A stretch of 64,000 nucleotides of DNA from Helicobacteraceae bacterium (GTDB lineage: Bacteria; Campylobacterota; Campylobacteria; Campylobacterales; Sulfurimonadaceae). Below are positions 1 to 11,054 of this stretch, one piece after another (position 1 is the stretch's first letter; each line of letters opens with the position of its first letter). The notes beneath the pieces were generated by a model. That model was not told the origin of the DNA. It worked only from the letters and a program-made list of their open reading frames with translations, and ran no database searches. The stretch spans positions 1 to 64,000 of the forward strand of contig CANMJR010000010.1 in the NCBI GenBank assembly GCA_947498025.1, read 5' to 3'. The position numbers and the translations under genes were made by a program.

Positions 1-1515
1 ATAGCAAAAATTCAAGCTGATGAAATCAGCTCAATAATTAAAGAGCGTATCAATAACTTTGAATTAAGTGTTGATATTAATGAAACAGGTAAAATTGTTT
101 CTTATGCTGATGGTGTTGCACAAGTTTACGGACTTAACAATGTTATGGCGGGAGAAATGGTAGAGTTTGAAGAGGGAACTCAGGGTTTAGTTATGAACCT
201 TGAAGAGAGTAAAGTCGGTGTTGTTATACTTGGTGGAGGAACACAACTTAAGGAGGGCATGTCTGTTAAAAGATTAGGTCGCCTTTTAAAAGTTCCGGTA
301 GGTGAGGCACTTCTTGGAAGAGTTGTTAATGCACTTGGTGAACCAATTGACGGTAAAGGCCCAATTGAGACAACAGAGACTAGATTTGTTGAAGAAAAAG
401 CACCTGGCATTATGAATAGAAAATCTGTTCATGAGCCTATGGCAACCGGTATTAAGTCAATTGATGCACTCGTTCCAATCGGTCGCGGACAAAGAGAGTT
501 AATTATCGGCGACAGACAAACTGGTAAAACAACAATTGCATTAGATACTATTATTAATCAAAAAGGTAATGGTGTTGTTTGTATTTATGTAGCAATTGGG
601 CAAAAAGAGTCAACTGTAGCTCAAATTATTCGTCGTTTAGAAGATCATGGTGCTTTAGAATATACAATTATTGTATCTTCAACAGCTGCTGAAGCTGCTG
701 CGTTGCAATTCTTGGCTCCATATACCGGCGTTGCAATGGGTGAATATTTCCGTGATAATGCTAGACATGGCTTAATTGTGTATGATGATTTATCTAAACA
801 TGCAGTTGCTTACCGTGAAATGTCACTCATTCTTCGTCGTCCTCCGGGTCGTGAAGCATATCCGGGAGATGTATTTTATATTCACTCTCGTTTGTTAGAG
901 CGTGCTGCTAAAATGAGTGATGAAGATGGAGCTGGTTCATTAACTGCTCTTCCAATTATTGAAACACAAGCGGGGGATGTTGCTGCATATATTCCTACAA
1001 ATGTTATCTCTATTACAGATGGTCAAATATTCTTAGAGACTGATCTTTTTAACTCAGGTATTCGTCCTGCGATTAATGTTGGTTTATCTGTGTCTCGTGT
1101 AGGTGGGGCTGCTCAAATTAAAGCTACTAAGCAGGTTGCCGGTACTTTAAGACTTGATCTTGCTCAGTATCGTGAGCTTCAGGCGTTTGCTCAATTTGCA
1201 TCAGATTTAGATGAAGTATCTCGTAACCAGTTAGAGCGTGGTCAAAGAATGGTAGAAGTACTAAAACAAGGACCTTTTTCTCCTCTTTCAGTTGAGAAAC
1301 AAGTTCTTATCATTTTTGCCGGTAATGAAGGTTTCCTAGATGATATGCATGCATCAAATGTTGTTCGTTTTGAATCTGAACTTTATCCATTTATTGAAGC
1401 ATCTTACCCTCAAATTTTTGAGAGTATAAAAAGTACTTCTAAAGTAGATGATGATATTAAGATACTGATGATTAAAGCACTTGAAGAATTTAAAGCTAGC
1501 TTTATAGCAGCATAA
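1..1515 (+). CDS. atpA: F1-ATPase subunit alpha (5' end cut by window edge)
   Basis: This is the non-catalytic nucleotide-binding subunit of the F1 head of ATP synthase, on the cytoplasmic face of the inner membrane. The frame is open from base 1 ([13 protein letters not shown]...), which matches the usual alpha N-terminus, so only the first two or three codons are missing. The ATG at 145 is internal and is not the start. The P-loop GDRQTGKT lies near residue 170, and the alpha signature around [17 protein letters not shown] is present. atpG follows after 10 bp and atpD and atpC complete the F1 set. The delta and b subunits presumably lie just upstream of the window. Identification is certain. 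Confidence 0.98.
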   Translation: MAKIQADEISSIIKERINNFELSVDINETGKIVSYADGVAQVYGLNNVMAGEMVEFEEGTQGLVMNLEESKVGVVILGGGTQLKEGMSVKRLGRLLKVPVGEALLGRVVNALGEPIDGKGPIETTETRFVEEKAPGIMNRKSVHEPMATGIKSIDALVPIGRGQRELIIGDRQTGKTTIALDTIINQKGNGVVCIYVAIGQKESTVAQIIRRLEDHGALEYTIIVSSTAAEAAALQFLAPYTGVAMGEYFRDNARHGLIVYDDLSKHAVAYREMSLILRRPPGREAYPGDVFYIHSRLLERAAKMSDEDGAGSLTALPIIETQAGDVAAYIPTNVISITDGQIFLETDLFNSGIRPAINVGLSVSRVGGAAQIKATKQVAGTLRLDLAQYRELQAFAQFASDLDEVSRNQLERGQRMVEVLKQGPFSPLSVEKQVLIIFAGNEGFLDDMHASNVVRFESELYPFIEASYPQIFESIKSTSKVDDDIKILMIKALEEFKASFIAA

Positions 1516-1525
1516 GGGATACTTT

Positions 1526-3825
<2,300 letters not shown>

Positions 3826-3851
3826 ATTCATATAAAATTTAAGGAATAGCC

Positions 3852-4244
3852 ATGGATAAATTTAAACTTGAAATACTAACTCCTAATGGTGTCATCTACA
3901 ATGATGATGCTGTTAGTGTAGTTCTTCCTGGTGAAGAAGGAGAGTTTGGTGTTCTCGCTCACCATGCTTCATTAACAACTTTATTAGAAGCCGGTGTTAT
4001 AGACATTGAAAAAAAAGATAAATCCGTTGAGTCTATCTTAATTAATTGGGGCGTTGTTCAAGTTGATGAGAAAAAAGTAATTGTTTTAGTTGAAGGTGCC
4101 GTAGCTATTCGTGGTGATAGTGAAAGTGCAATTGCCAATGCTCTTGAAGATGCTAAAAAACTCATAAAAGATATAGCAGATTCAAATCCTGCTATTGCAT
4201 CCGTCTCAGCGAAACTTGAATCAGCAGCCAGCAGATTATTGTAA
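3852..4244 (+). CDS. atpC: F1-ATPase subunit epsilon
   Basis: This is the small rotor-foot subunit, which can inhibit ATP hydrolysis. The N-terminal beta-sandwich (MDKFKLEILTPNGVIYND, VVLPGEEGEFGVLAHHA) is typical. The C-terminal helical part is present, for a total of 130 residues. The gene closes the F1 group. The tolQ-like gene starts only 3 bases after its stop, so the ATPase and Tol-Pal genes are probably read as one transcript. Confidence 0.96.
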   Translation: MDKFKLEILTPNGVIYNDDAVSVVLPGEEGEFGVLAHHASLTTLLEAGVIDIEKKDKSVESILINWGVVQVDEKKVIVLVEGAVAIRGDSESAIANALEDAKKLIKDIADSNPAIASVSAKLESAASRLL

Positions 4245-4247
4245 CAT

Positions 4248-4814
4248 ATGATTAACAATTTAATTGATTTTTATTTAAAAAGTAACCCAGCAACCATAGG
4301 TGTGCTACTAGTTTTGTCAGTATACTTTATAATTTTGAATTGGGTGTTTTTTTACCGTTATTTTTCACTTAATAGCTGGCTTTCTATAGAGAATAACTCT
4401 TTAGAAAGTTTGCTCATGGGAGCAACTACAGTGAGTAGCCAGTCCTTTTTAAGAGGATTTTTGAAAAGCAATGCAAATAATCCTAAAGAAATTTTAGATT
4501 TAGCGATGTTGGCAGCTACAAAAGAGGCTACAAAAGGTCTCTCTATAATATCAGTATTTGCATCAACAACACCATTTATTGGTCTCTTTGGTACAGTTGT
4601 TTCTATTTTAGATACTTTTTCTCACATTGGCCAGAGTAGTGGAGGTATGTCGATTATATCCGGTGGAGTGTCAGATGCCCTTATCGCAACTGCTGCTGGT
4701 ATTTTTGTTGCAATCTTTTCATACACATATCACCAAATTCTAAAAAGAAAATCGTTTGATTTAATCAGCTTCTTGCAGATGCAAAGTGATGCACTCTTAG
4801 CTCGTAAAGTATAA
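4248..4814 (+). CDS. tolQ: TolQ/ExbB-family proton channel subunit
   Basis: This inner-membrane subunit forms the proton-driven motor with TolR and energises TolA. Three membrane segments are visible, at about residues 15-38, 100-122 and 138-160, with a cytoplasmic loop between the first and second. The motif TPFIGLFGTVVSI in TM2 is the MotA/TolQ/ExbB signature. Sequence alone separates TolQ from ExbB poorly. Its place before tolR, tolA, tolB and pal supports TolQ. Confidence 0.88.
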   Translation: MINNLIDFYLKSNPATIGVLLVLSVYFIILNWVFFYRYFSLNSWLSIENNSLESLLMGATTVSSQSFLRGFLKSNANNPKEILDLAMLAATKEATKGLSIISVFASTTPFIGLFGTVVSILDTFSHIGQSSGGMSIISGGVSDALIATAAGIFVAIFSYTYHQILKRKSFDLISFLQMQSDALLARKV

Positions 4815-4817
4815 ATA

Positions 4818-5210
4818 ATGATATATGATTGGGATGATAAACCTGAGTTAAATATTACTCCGTTGGTTGATGTTATGTTAGTTTTATTGGCAATTTTGAT
4901 GGTAATTGCTCCAAATATAGTCTATGAAGAAAATATTAAATTACCTCAAGGTTCAGTTTCAAAGCAATTATCAGAAATTCCTCCTGTTCATATTGTAATT
5001 GATAAAGAAAGAAATGTAAAAGTAAATAAAGAAAATTTCTTACTAAATGCTTTTATGGATAACTTTGCAACTTTTTCAGGTAAATTGGACAAAAAAGCAA
5101 GTGTGCTGATTAGTGCTGATAAAAGTTTAGATTATGGAATTGTTATGTCAGTTTTAGCTGCAGTTAAGCAGGCTGGATTTTCTGAGGTTTCTCTAGCTAC
5201 AAATGGGTGA
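4818..5210 (+). CDS. tolR: TolR/ExbD-family motor subunit
   Basis: This is the partner of TolQ in the proton-driven motor. It has a short cytoplasmic N-terminus, one membrane segment at about residues 15-35 (PLVDVMLVLLAILMVIAP) and a periplasmic domain. Asp18 in that segment matches the proton-path aspartate of the family. The 130-residue length is normal. It begins 3 bases after tolQ and overlaps the start of the tolA-like gene by 8 bases. Confidence 0.88.
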   Translation: MIYDWDDKPELNITPLVDVMLVLLAILMVIAPNIVYEENIKLPQGSVSKQLSEIPPVHIVIDKERNVKVNKENFLLNAFMDNFATFSGKLDKKASVLISADKSLDYGIVMSVLAAVKQAGFSEVSLATNG

Positions 5211-5928
5211 TAATAAATCTTTTTTTATTTTAAGCGGTGCAATATCGCTATCTTTCTTTTCAATCATATTAGCTCTTTTCTTCTACATGATGTTTTCAGT
5301 TACAAATACAAAAACATACGCATTAAAAAAAGATAATTTTGTTTCAATTTCTTTAAATACACCAAAAGAACAAACTAAACAAAATAACAAAAAAGTAGTT
5401 ACTCCTGTTGAAGAAAGCAAGACTGTTCCTGAGGTTAAAGAAGTTGATGTAGGAAGTTTGTTTAGTTCAGTACCAACACAAGATATAAGTAAAACTAAGA
5501 AAGTTGTTGAAAAAACAGAAGAAAAAAGAAAACAAGAAGTACAAAAAAGACCAAAACCAGTAGTAAACAATGATGTAGATAAAATTTTACAGAAAATTAA
5601 CAATATTGATGCTGTTGTTAAAAGTGATGATAGTACTAAGACATCAAGTGGTGAAGAAGTTGATGAGTATTTGGCTAAAATTCAAGCTTTGGTTTATGAG
5701 CATTTTATTCCACCAAAGAACTCAGAGGGTAACACTGTTAAAGTAGTCATTGAACTTAGTGCCATAGGTAAAGTTTTAGATTTTAGAATCTTAAATTATT
5801 CTTCTAGCAGAGCATTAAATGAAGAGTGTGATAGGATGAAGGAAAGATTAATGAATGTTGTTTTTCCTGTAAACCCAAAAAATTCATCTGCTAGTACTAT
5901 AATTAATATTACTTCAGATAAAAATTAA
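5203..5928 (+). CDS. tolA: TolA/TonB-family energy transducer
   Basis: This protein spans the periplasm and passes motor energy to the outer membrane. It has one N-terminal membrane anchor (about residues 9-32), then a Lys/Glu/Pro-rich extended region (about 45-130), then a C-terminal alpha/beta domain (about 145-235, VKVVIELSAIGKVLDFRIL) of the TonB/TolA type. The long helical middle domain of enterobacterial TolA is much shorter here, as is usual in this phylum. The start overlaps tolR by 8 bases. Confidence 0.82.
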   Translation: MGDNKSFFILSGAISLSFFSIILALFFYMMFSVTNTKTYALKKDNFVSISLNTPKEQTKQNNKKVVTPVEESKTVPEVKEVDVGSLFSSVPTQDISKTKKVVEKTEEKRKQEVQKRPKPVVNNDVDKILQKINNIDAVVKSDDSTKTSSGEEVDEYLAKIQALVYEHFIPPKNSEGNTVKVVIELSAIGKVLDFRILNYSSSRALNEECDRMKERLMNVVFPVNPKNSSASTIINITSDKN

Positions 5929-5943
5929 TTTAAAGGAGCGGTT

Positions 5944-7191
5944 ATGAAAATATTTTTTATATGGTTGTTTCTAATTTCAATGTCTTTTGCAGGCGATGCA
6001 ACAATTGAGGTTATTAAAAAAGTTGATACTCTTCCATCTTTGGCAGTTGAAGATGCAACTGTAAAATATGATAATGCGATAAAGATGCTGTTCTTTAAAT
6101 CTTTAGTTGCAGATCTTAATGTAATCTCTATCTTTAATGTAGATGGACATTATAGAAATGTAGATTTTGGCGCAAGTAATGTTGTTGTTGAAAATAAGGA
6201 TATGAAATATGTTTTAAGATATAGAATATTTGAGGATGATAGTGCTGCCTTTAATGTTGAAATGAAATTGCTTAAAGACAATAGTGAAGTATTGAGTAAA
6301 AGTTACAAAGCTAATAAGAATGAGTTTTATATGTTTATATCACATGCAATTGCATTTGACATAAATGAGTACATGGGAGAGCCATCTGTAGAATGGATGA
6401 AAAGAAAAGTTGTTTTTTCAAAAAACACAACTCCTAAAAAAACAGAAATTGTAATTTCTGACTATACTCTTACATATCAGCATACTATAGTGGCTGGTGG
6501 TTTTAATATTTTTCCAAAATGGGCGAATAAGGAACAAACTTCGTTATATTACACATCTCTTGATTCAAAACCTACCTTAAAACAGCTTGATATTAAAACT
6601 GGTCAGACAAAAGCTATAATTTCATCAGACGGTATGATGATTTGTTCAGACGTAAGTGTTAACTCCAAAAAGCTATTGGTTACTATGGCACCGAATGGTC
6701 AGCCAGATATATATTTATACAATGTTGATAGCAAAAAATCTACTAAGGTTACAAACTATAGTGGAATTGATGTTGGCGGTCAATTTTTAGATGACAACAC
6801 TGTTGTATTTGTTTCAAATCGTCTGGGCTATCCAAATATTTTTTCTCAAAAAATAGATACTGGTGTAGTCGAACAAATGATTTTTTACGGAAAAAGCAAT
6901 GCTGCATGTAGTGTTAATGGTGAATATATAGTTTATAAAGCCAGAGAAAGTTCGGACGCATTTGGTAATAATACATTTAATTTGCACCTAATATCTACAA
7001 AAACAGATTTTATAAGAAGACTTACGGCAAGTGGTGTTAATGAATTTCCAAGATTTTCTAAAGATGGGGATGCAATTTTATTTATAAAAAATTATATGTC
7101 TCAAAGTTCTATAGGAATTATCAGGTTAAACCATGATAAAAATTATCTTTTTCCTCTTAAACAGGGAAAAATTCAATCTATGGATTGGTAA
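5944..7191 (+). CDS. tolB: Tol-Pal system protein TolB
   Basis: This is a periplasmic beta-propeller that links the Tol motor to Pal. A signal peptide (MKIFFIWLFLISMSFA) is cleaved near residue 16. An N-terminal alpha/beta domain follows (about 20-160), then a C-terminal six-bladed propeller with WD-like repeats such as YTSLDSKP, PDIYLYNVDSKK and FVSNRLGYPNIF. The 415-residue length is normal. It is preceded by a strong ribosome site (AAAGGAG) and followed by an AT-rich hairpin. Confidence 0.93.
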   Translation: MKIFFIWLFLISMSFAGDATIEVIKKVDTLPSLAVEDATVKYDNAIKMLFFKSLVADLNVISIFNVDGHYRNVDFGASNVVVENKDMKYVLRYRIFEDDSAAFNVEMKLLKDNSEVLSKSYKANKNEFYMFISHAIAFDINEYMGEPSVEWMKRKVVFSKNTTPKKTEIVISDYTLTYQHTIVAGGFNIFPKWANKEQTSLYYTSLDSKPTLKQLDIKTGQTKAIISSDGMMICSDVSVNSKKLLVTMAPNGQPDIYLYNVDSKKSTKVTNYSGIDVGGQFLDDNTVVFVSNRLGYPNIFSQKIDTGVVEQMIFYGKSNAACSVNGEYIVYKARESSDAFGNNTFNLHLISTKTDFIRRLTASGVNEFPRFSKDGDAILFIKNYMSQSSIGIIRLNHDKNYLFPLKQGKIQSMDW

Positions 7192-7205
7192 AAATAATAA
7201 AAACT

Positions 7206-7227
7206 AGTATAAATTATTTTTTATACT
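7206..7227 (+). terminator. AT-rich hairpin after tolB
   Basis: AGTATAAA (7206-7213) and TTTATACT (7220-7227) form a perfect 8-bp stem with a 6-base loop, 15 bases past the tolB stop, followed by AATTTTAAT. The stem is weak. It could be a partial terminator or an mRNA-end stabiliser between tolB and the pal promoter. Confidence 0.4.
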
Positions 7228-7246
7228 AATTTTAATATTATTCTGC

Positions 7247-7252
7247 TATAAT
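7247..7252 (+). promoter_or_regulatory. -10 element of a pal promoter
   Basis: TATAAT lies 31 bases upstream of the pal ATG in an AT-rich tract without an obvious -35 box. Vegetative promoters of this phylum generally lack a conserved -35. A separate promoter would let the abundant lipoprotein Pal be made in excess of TolB. Confidence 0.6.
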
Positions 7253-7282
7253 TCCGCTATATTAATACAGAGGAAATCGGAT

Positions 7283-7789
7283 ATGAAGAATGTAGTACTT
7301 TTAAGCGTTGCGGTTGCGGTTTTAGTTTTTAGTGGTTGTAGTTCAAAAGAACCAACAGTTGATGGGTCAGCTCAAGCTCCAGTAGTTAGTGGTGAGTCTT
7401 CAACAAACAACATGGTATCAGAGTCAAGCGATGCAAGAATCGCTGCTATCCAGAATAAATTATCAACAATCTACTTTGATTTTGATAAATTCAATATTCG
7501 TACAGATATGCAATCTAACCTTTCTGCAGATGCTTCAGTAATTAAAACAGAAGCTAGTGATTTAAACATCAAATTAGAAGGTAATTGTGATGAGTGGGGT
7601 AGTGATGAGTATAACTTCGCACTTGGCTTAAAAAGAGCAACTACAGTTAAAGATGCTTTAATTGCAAGTGGTGCTGATGCTAGTAAAGTTACTATGGTAA
7701 GTTATGGTGAAAGCAATGCAGTTTGTACAGAAAAAACTAAAGATTGCTGGGCTAAAAATCGTCGTGTAGACTTCAAAGTCCTTCCATAA
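7283..7789 (+). CDS. pal: Peptidoglycan-associated lipoprotein Pal
   Basis: This outer-membrane lipoprotein binds peptidoglycan and TolB. The signal sequence ends in the lipobox VFSGC, so Cys19 is the lipidated residue. A Ser-rich linker follows, then an OmpA-type peptidoglycan-binding domain (about 60-168) with TIYFDFDKFNI, the NFALGLKRA helix and NRRVDFKVL. An extra Cys pair (VCTEKTKDCW) sits in the last loop, as often seen in relatives. cpoB starts 3 bases downstream. Confidence 0.95.
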   Translation: MKNVVLLSVAVAVLVFSGCSSKEPTVDGSAQAPVVSGESSTNNMVSESSDARIAAIQNKLSTIYFDFDKFNIRTDMQSNLSADASVIKTEASDLNIKLEGNCDEWGSDEYNFALGLKRATTVKDALIASGADASKVTMVSYGESNAVCTEKTKDCWAKNRRVDFKVLP

Positions 7790-7792
7790 TCT

Positions 7793-8776
7793 ATGCGTAA
7801 CGGTATTTTAGTTGCGATTATTGCAACTATTACTTCTACAAATCTAATTGCCGCCGAACCTTCTGCGTTTGGAGCAGGCAATTTAGATAATCCTACTCCT
7901 TATGGACTGACCTCTACTGAGAATACGGTACATGAAAATCAAAATAATCTTCAAAAAGTTGTTGCAAAAAGTAATAGTCAAGGCAGTGAGGTCGATTCTC
8001 TTAGAGAAAGGATTGATGGGCTACAGAGTATTATAGAGAGTTTAAGTAAAAAAGCTCAAAGCAATAAAAGTGAAATTAATATTCTTAATCAAAAAAATAG
8101 TGTAGAATCGAAAAGTTCTGATGAATTTTACAAAAGATTAAGTGATATGAGTCATGCGAACAGTGAAGATATAGCAAAGATTAAAGTAGTAATATCTGAG
8201 TTGTCTAAAGCAATCGACGCGATGAATAAATCGCAAGTCTCCAAAAGTGAATTTACTGATTTAGTTGATGAAGTAAATAAACTTAAAGGGACTACTTCAA
8301 AAGATTCTAAAGATAAAGCTTCGTCCAAAAAATCTGAAAACAAAGAAAAATTAGATAATGCTAAAAGCACAGATAAATCTGCAAATACAGAAAAATCTGA
8401 GTTGGAAAGTATGTCAAACGAAGATGTTGATACTAAGGCAAAAGAGTTCTTTGATAAAAAGAATTATACTAAATCAAGTGAATACTATAGCCATTTAGTA
8501 GATAAAAATTATAAGCCAGCCGTTTCACACTATATGATGGGGGAAATTAATTTTAAGAGAAAAAATTATTCCGAAGCTGTAGCATACTATAAAAAGAGTA
8601 GTTCTCTATATGCAAAAGCGTCCTATATGCCTTCCTTATTATTACATACTGCTATATCTATGGATAGCACAAATGATAAAAAGAATGCTAAAATGTTTTA
8701 TGAGGGGTTAATAGCAAAATATCCTGAAAGCAATGAAGCAAAAGAAGCGAAAAAATATCTTACTTCTCTGAAGTAA
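7793..8776 (+). CDS. cpoB: Tol-Pal cell division coordinator CpoB (YbgF)
   Basis: This is a periplasmic protein of the Tol-Pal system. A signal peptide (cleavage near residue 20, IAA/EPSAF) is followed by a long coiled coil (about 45-165), a Lys/Ser/Glu-rich linker (about 165-205) and a C-terminal TPR region (about 210-327: AKEFFDKKNYTKSSEYYSHL, AVAYYKKSSSLY, AKMFYEGLIAKYPESNEAKEA). The domain order and the position after pal are diagnostic. The coiled coil is longer than in E. coli. Confidence 0.9.
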   Translation: MRNGILVAIIATITSTNLIAAEPSAFGAGNLDNPTPYGLTSTENTVHENQNNLQKVVAKSNSQGSEVDSLRERIDGLQSIIESLSKKAQSNKSEINILNQKNSVESKSSDEFYKRLSDMSHANSEDIAKIKVVISELSKAIDAMNKSQVSKSEFTDLVDEVNKLKGTTSKDSKDKASSKKSENKEKLDNAKSTDKSANTEKSELESMSNEDVDTKAKEFFDKKNYTKSSEYYSHLVDKNYKPAVSHYMMGEINFKRKNYSEAVAYYKKSSSLYAKASYMPSLLLHTAISMDSTNDKKNAKMFYEGLIAKYPESNEAKEAKKYLTSLK

Positions 8777-8808
8777 TCACACACTTTTTTATAAAAATAA
8801 CAGAGTTT

Positions 8809-8819
8809 TATGATAAAAT
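8809..8819 (+). promoter_or_regulatory. Candidate -10 region for slyD
   Basis: TATGATAAAAT sits about 30 bases upstream of slyD, in the 71-base gap after cpoB. It is the only promoter-like sequence in that gap. It is a match by eye with no -35. Confidence 0.35.
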
Positions 8820-8847
8820 CCAAAAAAATAAATTAAAGGTAAATTAA

Positions 8848-9366
8848 ATGGCTATAGAAACAAATCAAATTGTATCAATAGAGTATGAAGTTCGTGATGG
8901 AAATAAAGTTGTAGATAGTAATATAGGTGGAACGCCTTTAGTTTTTATGTATGGAAAAGGTCAAATTATTCCAGGTTTAGAAAGTGGAATAAAAAACATG
9001 TCCATTGGCGAAAAAGCTGATATTCTAGTTAAATCCGAAGATGCTTATGGCGTATATAATGCTGATGCGAAACAAGAAGTTCCATCAGATCAATTTGCCG
9101 GTATTGATTTAGAAATTGGAATGACTCTTTATGGGCAAGGTGAAGACGGTGGTACTGTTCAAGTTACTGTTATAGAAATAGGTGCAGATGATATTGTTAT
9201 AGATTTTAACCATCCTTTGGCCGGAAAAGATTTAATGTTTGCTGTTACGATTAACAATATTAGAGAAGCCTCTGCTGAAGAAGCTATGACTGGCATTCCT
9301 GCTGAAAACATGCAAGATGATGATTGTTGTGGTACTGGTGGCGGCAGCGGTTGTGGATGTCACTAA
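8848..9366 (+). CDS. slyD: FKBP-type peptidyl-prolyl isomerase SlyD
   Basis: This is a cytoplasmic prolyl isomerase and metallochaperone. The FKBP core (about 1-70 and 130-150) holds the insert-in-flap domain (about 70-130), as in SlyD. Motifs include GQIIPGLESGIKNM and FNHPLAGKDLMF. The C-terminal tail is short but rich in Cys and Gly (DDDCCGTGGGSGCGCH), a likely nickel or zinc site, whereas the E. coli tail is His-rich. The downstream gene starts within or right at its 3' end. Confidence 0.93.
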   Translation: MAIETNQIVSIEYEVRDGNKVVDSNIGGTPLVFMYGKGQIIPGLESGIKNMSIGEKADILVKSEDAYGVYNADAKQEVPSDQFAGIDLEIGMTLYGQGEDGGTVQVTVIEIGADDIVIDFNHPLAGKDLMFAVTINNIREASAEEAMTGIPAENMQDDDCCGTGGGSGCGCH

Positions 9367-10105
9367 TTTTGTAACGGCTTCAGATGCTTCATCTGAAGCG
9401 TTTAAAACAGCAACTCTTCTTAAGACACTAAATATTAACTCCCTTATTACAGGGGAGTCGGGTGTCGGAAAGAGAAGTATCGCTAAATATATCCTTCCAG
9501 ATGCTCCTCTCTTGGATGCATCTAATTTTGATGAATTATTGGTTGCAATCGAGAGTTCAAGAGAGATAATCATCACAAATTTAGAAAACTCACCCAATAT
9601 AAAGAGAGTAATAGATAGTATTATCTCAAACAATGTCAGAGTAGTTGCAACAGCAAAAAGTTCATTTTATAATCAATATGCTGATGAGCTTTTTAGTGTT
9701 AAATTTGACATTCCGCCATTGTCTCAAAGATTAGAGGATATTGAATTATTAGTAAAAAAATTTACTAAAGAGGCCTCCGCACTTTTTGGTTCTAATGAAA
9801 AATTTAATATTAAAAATTTCAAACCTGATCTCAGTGAAAATGCAAATTCTTTAAGAAGACAGGTAATGATTAATTATCTGCTGCAAGATATAAAAGATAG
9901 AGAACTGATAGATATTATTGAAAATTATTTATCAGATAAGCTTGGTTCAAACAGTGATTATAGAAACTTTTTATATTTATATGAAGCACCTTTAATTAAA
10001 GCAGGGCTTAATAAATTTAAATCTCAACTTCAACTCTCAGACAGATTGGGATTAAACAGAAACACTCTTAGAAAAAAAATATCAGACAATATAGATTACT
10101 TATAA
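9353..10105 (+). CDS. Small NtrC-like protein with Fis-type helix-turn-helix
   Basis: The product resembles a cut-down sigma-54 activator. It has a P-loop (ITGESGVGK), a strand resembling Walker B (REIIITNLEN), a segment like the activator sensor region (KFDIPPLSQRLEDIELLVKKF) and a C-terminal Fis-type helix-turn-helix (LSDRLGLNRNTLRKKI). The GAFTGA loop that contacts sigma-54 is absent, so activation of sigma-54 is unlikely; it may be a DNA-binding modulator. The start is uncertain. GTG 9353 gives a 14-base overlap with slyD, while ATG 9317 would overlap by 50 bases and add a run of Val/Ala. The function is not known. Confidence 0.7.
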   Translation: MDVTNFVTASDASSEAFKTATLLKTLNINSLITGESGVGKRSIAKYILPDAPLLDASNFDELLVAIESSREIIITNLENSPNIKRVIDSIISNNVRVVATAKSSFYNQYADELFSVKFDIPPLSQRLEDIELLVKKFTKEASALFGSNEKFNIKNFKPDLSENANSLRRQVMINYLLQDIKDRELIDIIENYLSDKLGSNSDYRNFLYLYEAPLIKAGLNKFKSQLQLSDRLGLNRNTLRKKISDNIDYL

Positions 10106-10114
10106 GGATAATAA

Positions 10115-11053
10115 ATGCAAAAAAAAATAGCAATGATTTTTTCAGGTCAAGGTTCTCAAGCGATAGGAATGGGTAAGAGTTTTTATGAGAATTCTGATAT
10201 TGCAAAAGAGATGTTTGATAAAGCCGGAGAGAGAATAGGTGTTGATTTTAAAGAGCTTCTTTTTGAAGAGAATGATAGACTAGGGCAAACAGCTTACACC
10301 CAACCTGCAATTTTACTTATTCAGATGATTGCATATCGTCTTTTTAAAGAGGCATGTAGGGTGCAACCCACTCTCTTTTTAGGGCACTCACTTGGCGAAT
10401 TTTCTGCTTTGTGTGCTAGCGGCGCTATCGATTATATTGATGCTGTAGAGTTGGTGCATAAAAGAGGTTTATTGATGCAAGAGGCATGCGAATCTATCGA
10501 AGCCGGCATGATGGCTCTTGTTGGTATTGATGACGCAGCCGTAGAAAAGGCATGTCTTGATGCACAAAATAGTGGCAAAAAAGTTTGGCCTGCAAACTAC
10601 AATCAAGATGGGCAGTTGGTAGTTGCTGGAATGAAGAATGATTTAATTTCTATGGAACAGGCATTTAAAGATGCCGGTGCAAAAAGAGCAATTCTTTTGG
10701 ACATGTCAGTTGCCTCTCACTGTGATTTGCTCGCTCACGCGCAAGAGCCATTGACCCAATTGATGAAAAATATGATTAAAGAGGAGTTTGCTGCTCCGAT
10801 TATTTCAAATGTTACTACTAAGCCATACAGCACAAAAGAGGAAGCAGTTTTTCTTTTAAAAGAGCAGTTGGTGAAGCCTGTAAAATACAAACAATCGATA
10901 GAAGCAATAGCAAATGATATCGACCTTGCAATTGAATTTGGTCATGGCAGTGTATTAAAAGGTCTTAATAAAAGAATTGCCAAAGATTTGCAAACTCTCA
11001 ATGTTTCAGATATGGATTCCTTAGCAAAAGTTGTAGAGGAAATTTGTTTATAA
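10115..11053 (+). CDS. fabD: Malonyl-CoA:ACP transacylase FabD
   Basis: This enzyme loads malonyl groups onto acyl carrier protein for fatty-acid synthesis. The N-terminal FSGQGSQAIGMGKSF and the nucleophile elbow GHSLGEFSALCASGA (Ser near residue 91) are present, as are the catalytic His (VASHC) and the late EFGHGSVLKGLNKR. The 312-residue length is normal. The gene begins 9 bases after the regulator-like gene and ends one base before the nitrilase start. Confidence 0.96.
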   Translation: MQKKIAMIFSGQGSQAIGMGKSFYENSDIAKEMFDKAGERIGVDFKELLFEENDRLGQTAYTQPAILLIQMIAYRLFKEACRVQPTLFLGHSLGEFSALCASGAIDYIDAVELVHKRGLLMQEACESIEAGMMALVGIDDAAVEKACLDAQNSGKKVWPANYNQDGQLVVAGMKNDLISMEQAFKDAGAKRAILLDMSVASHCDLLAHAQEPLTQLMKNMIKEEFAAPIISNVTTKPYSTKEEAVFLLKEQLVKPVKYKQSIEAIANDIDLAIEFGHGSVLKGLNKRIAKDLQTLNVSDMDSLAKVVEEICL

Positions 11054-11054
11054 C

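Noticed and set aside
145..1515. atpA starting at ATG 145
   Set aside because: The frame is open and conserved back to base 1; the true start is just outside the window.
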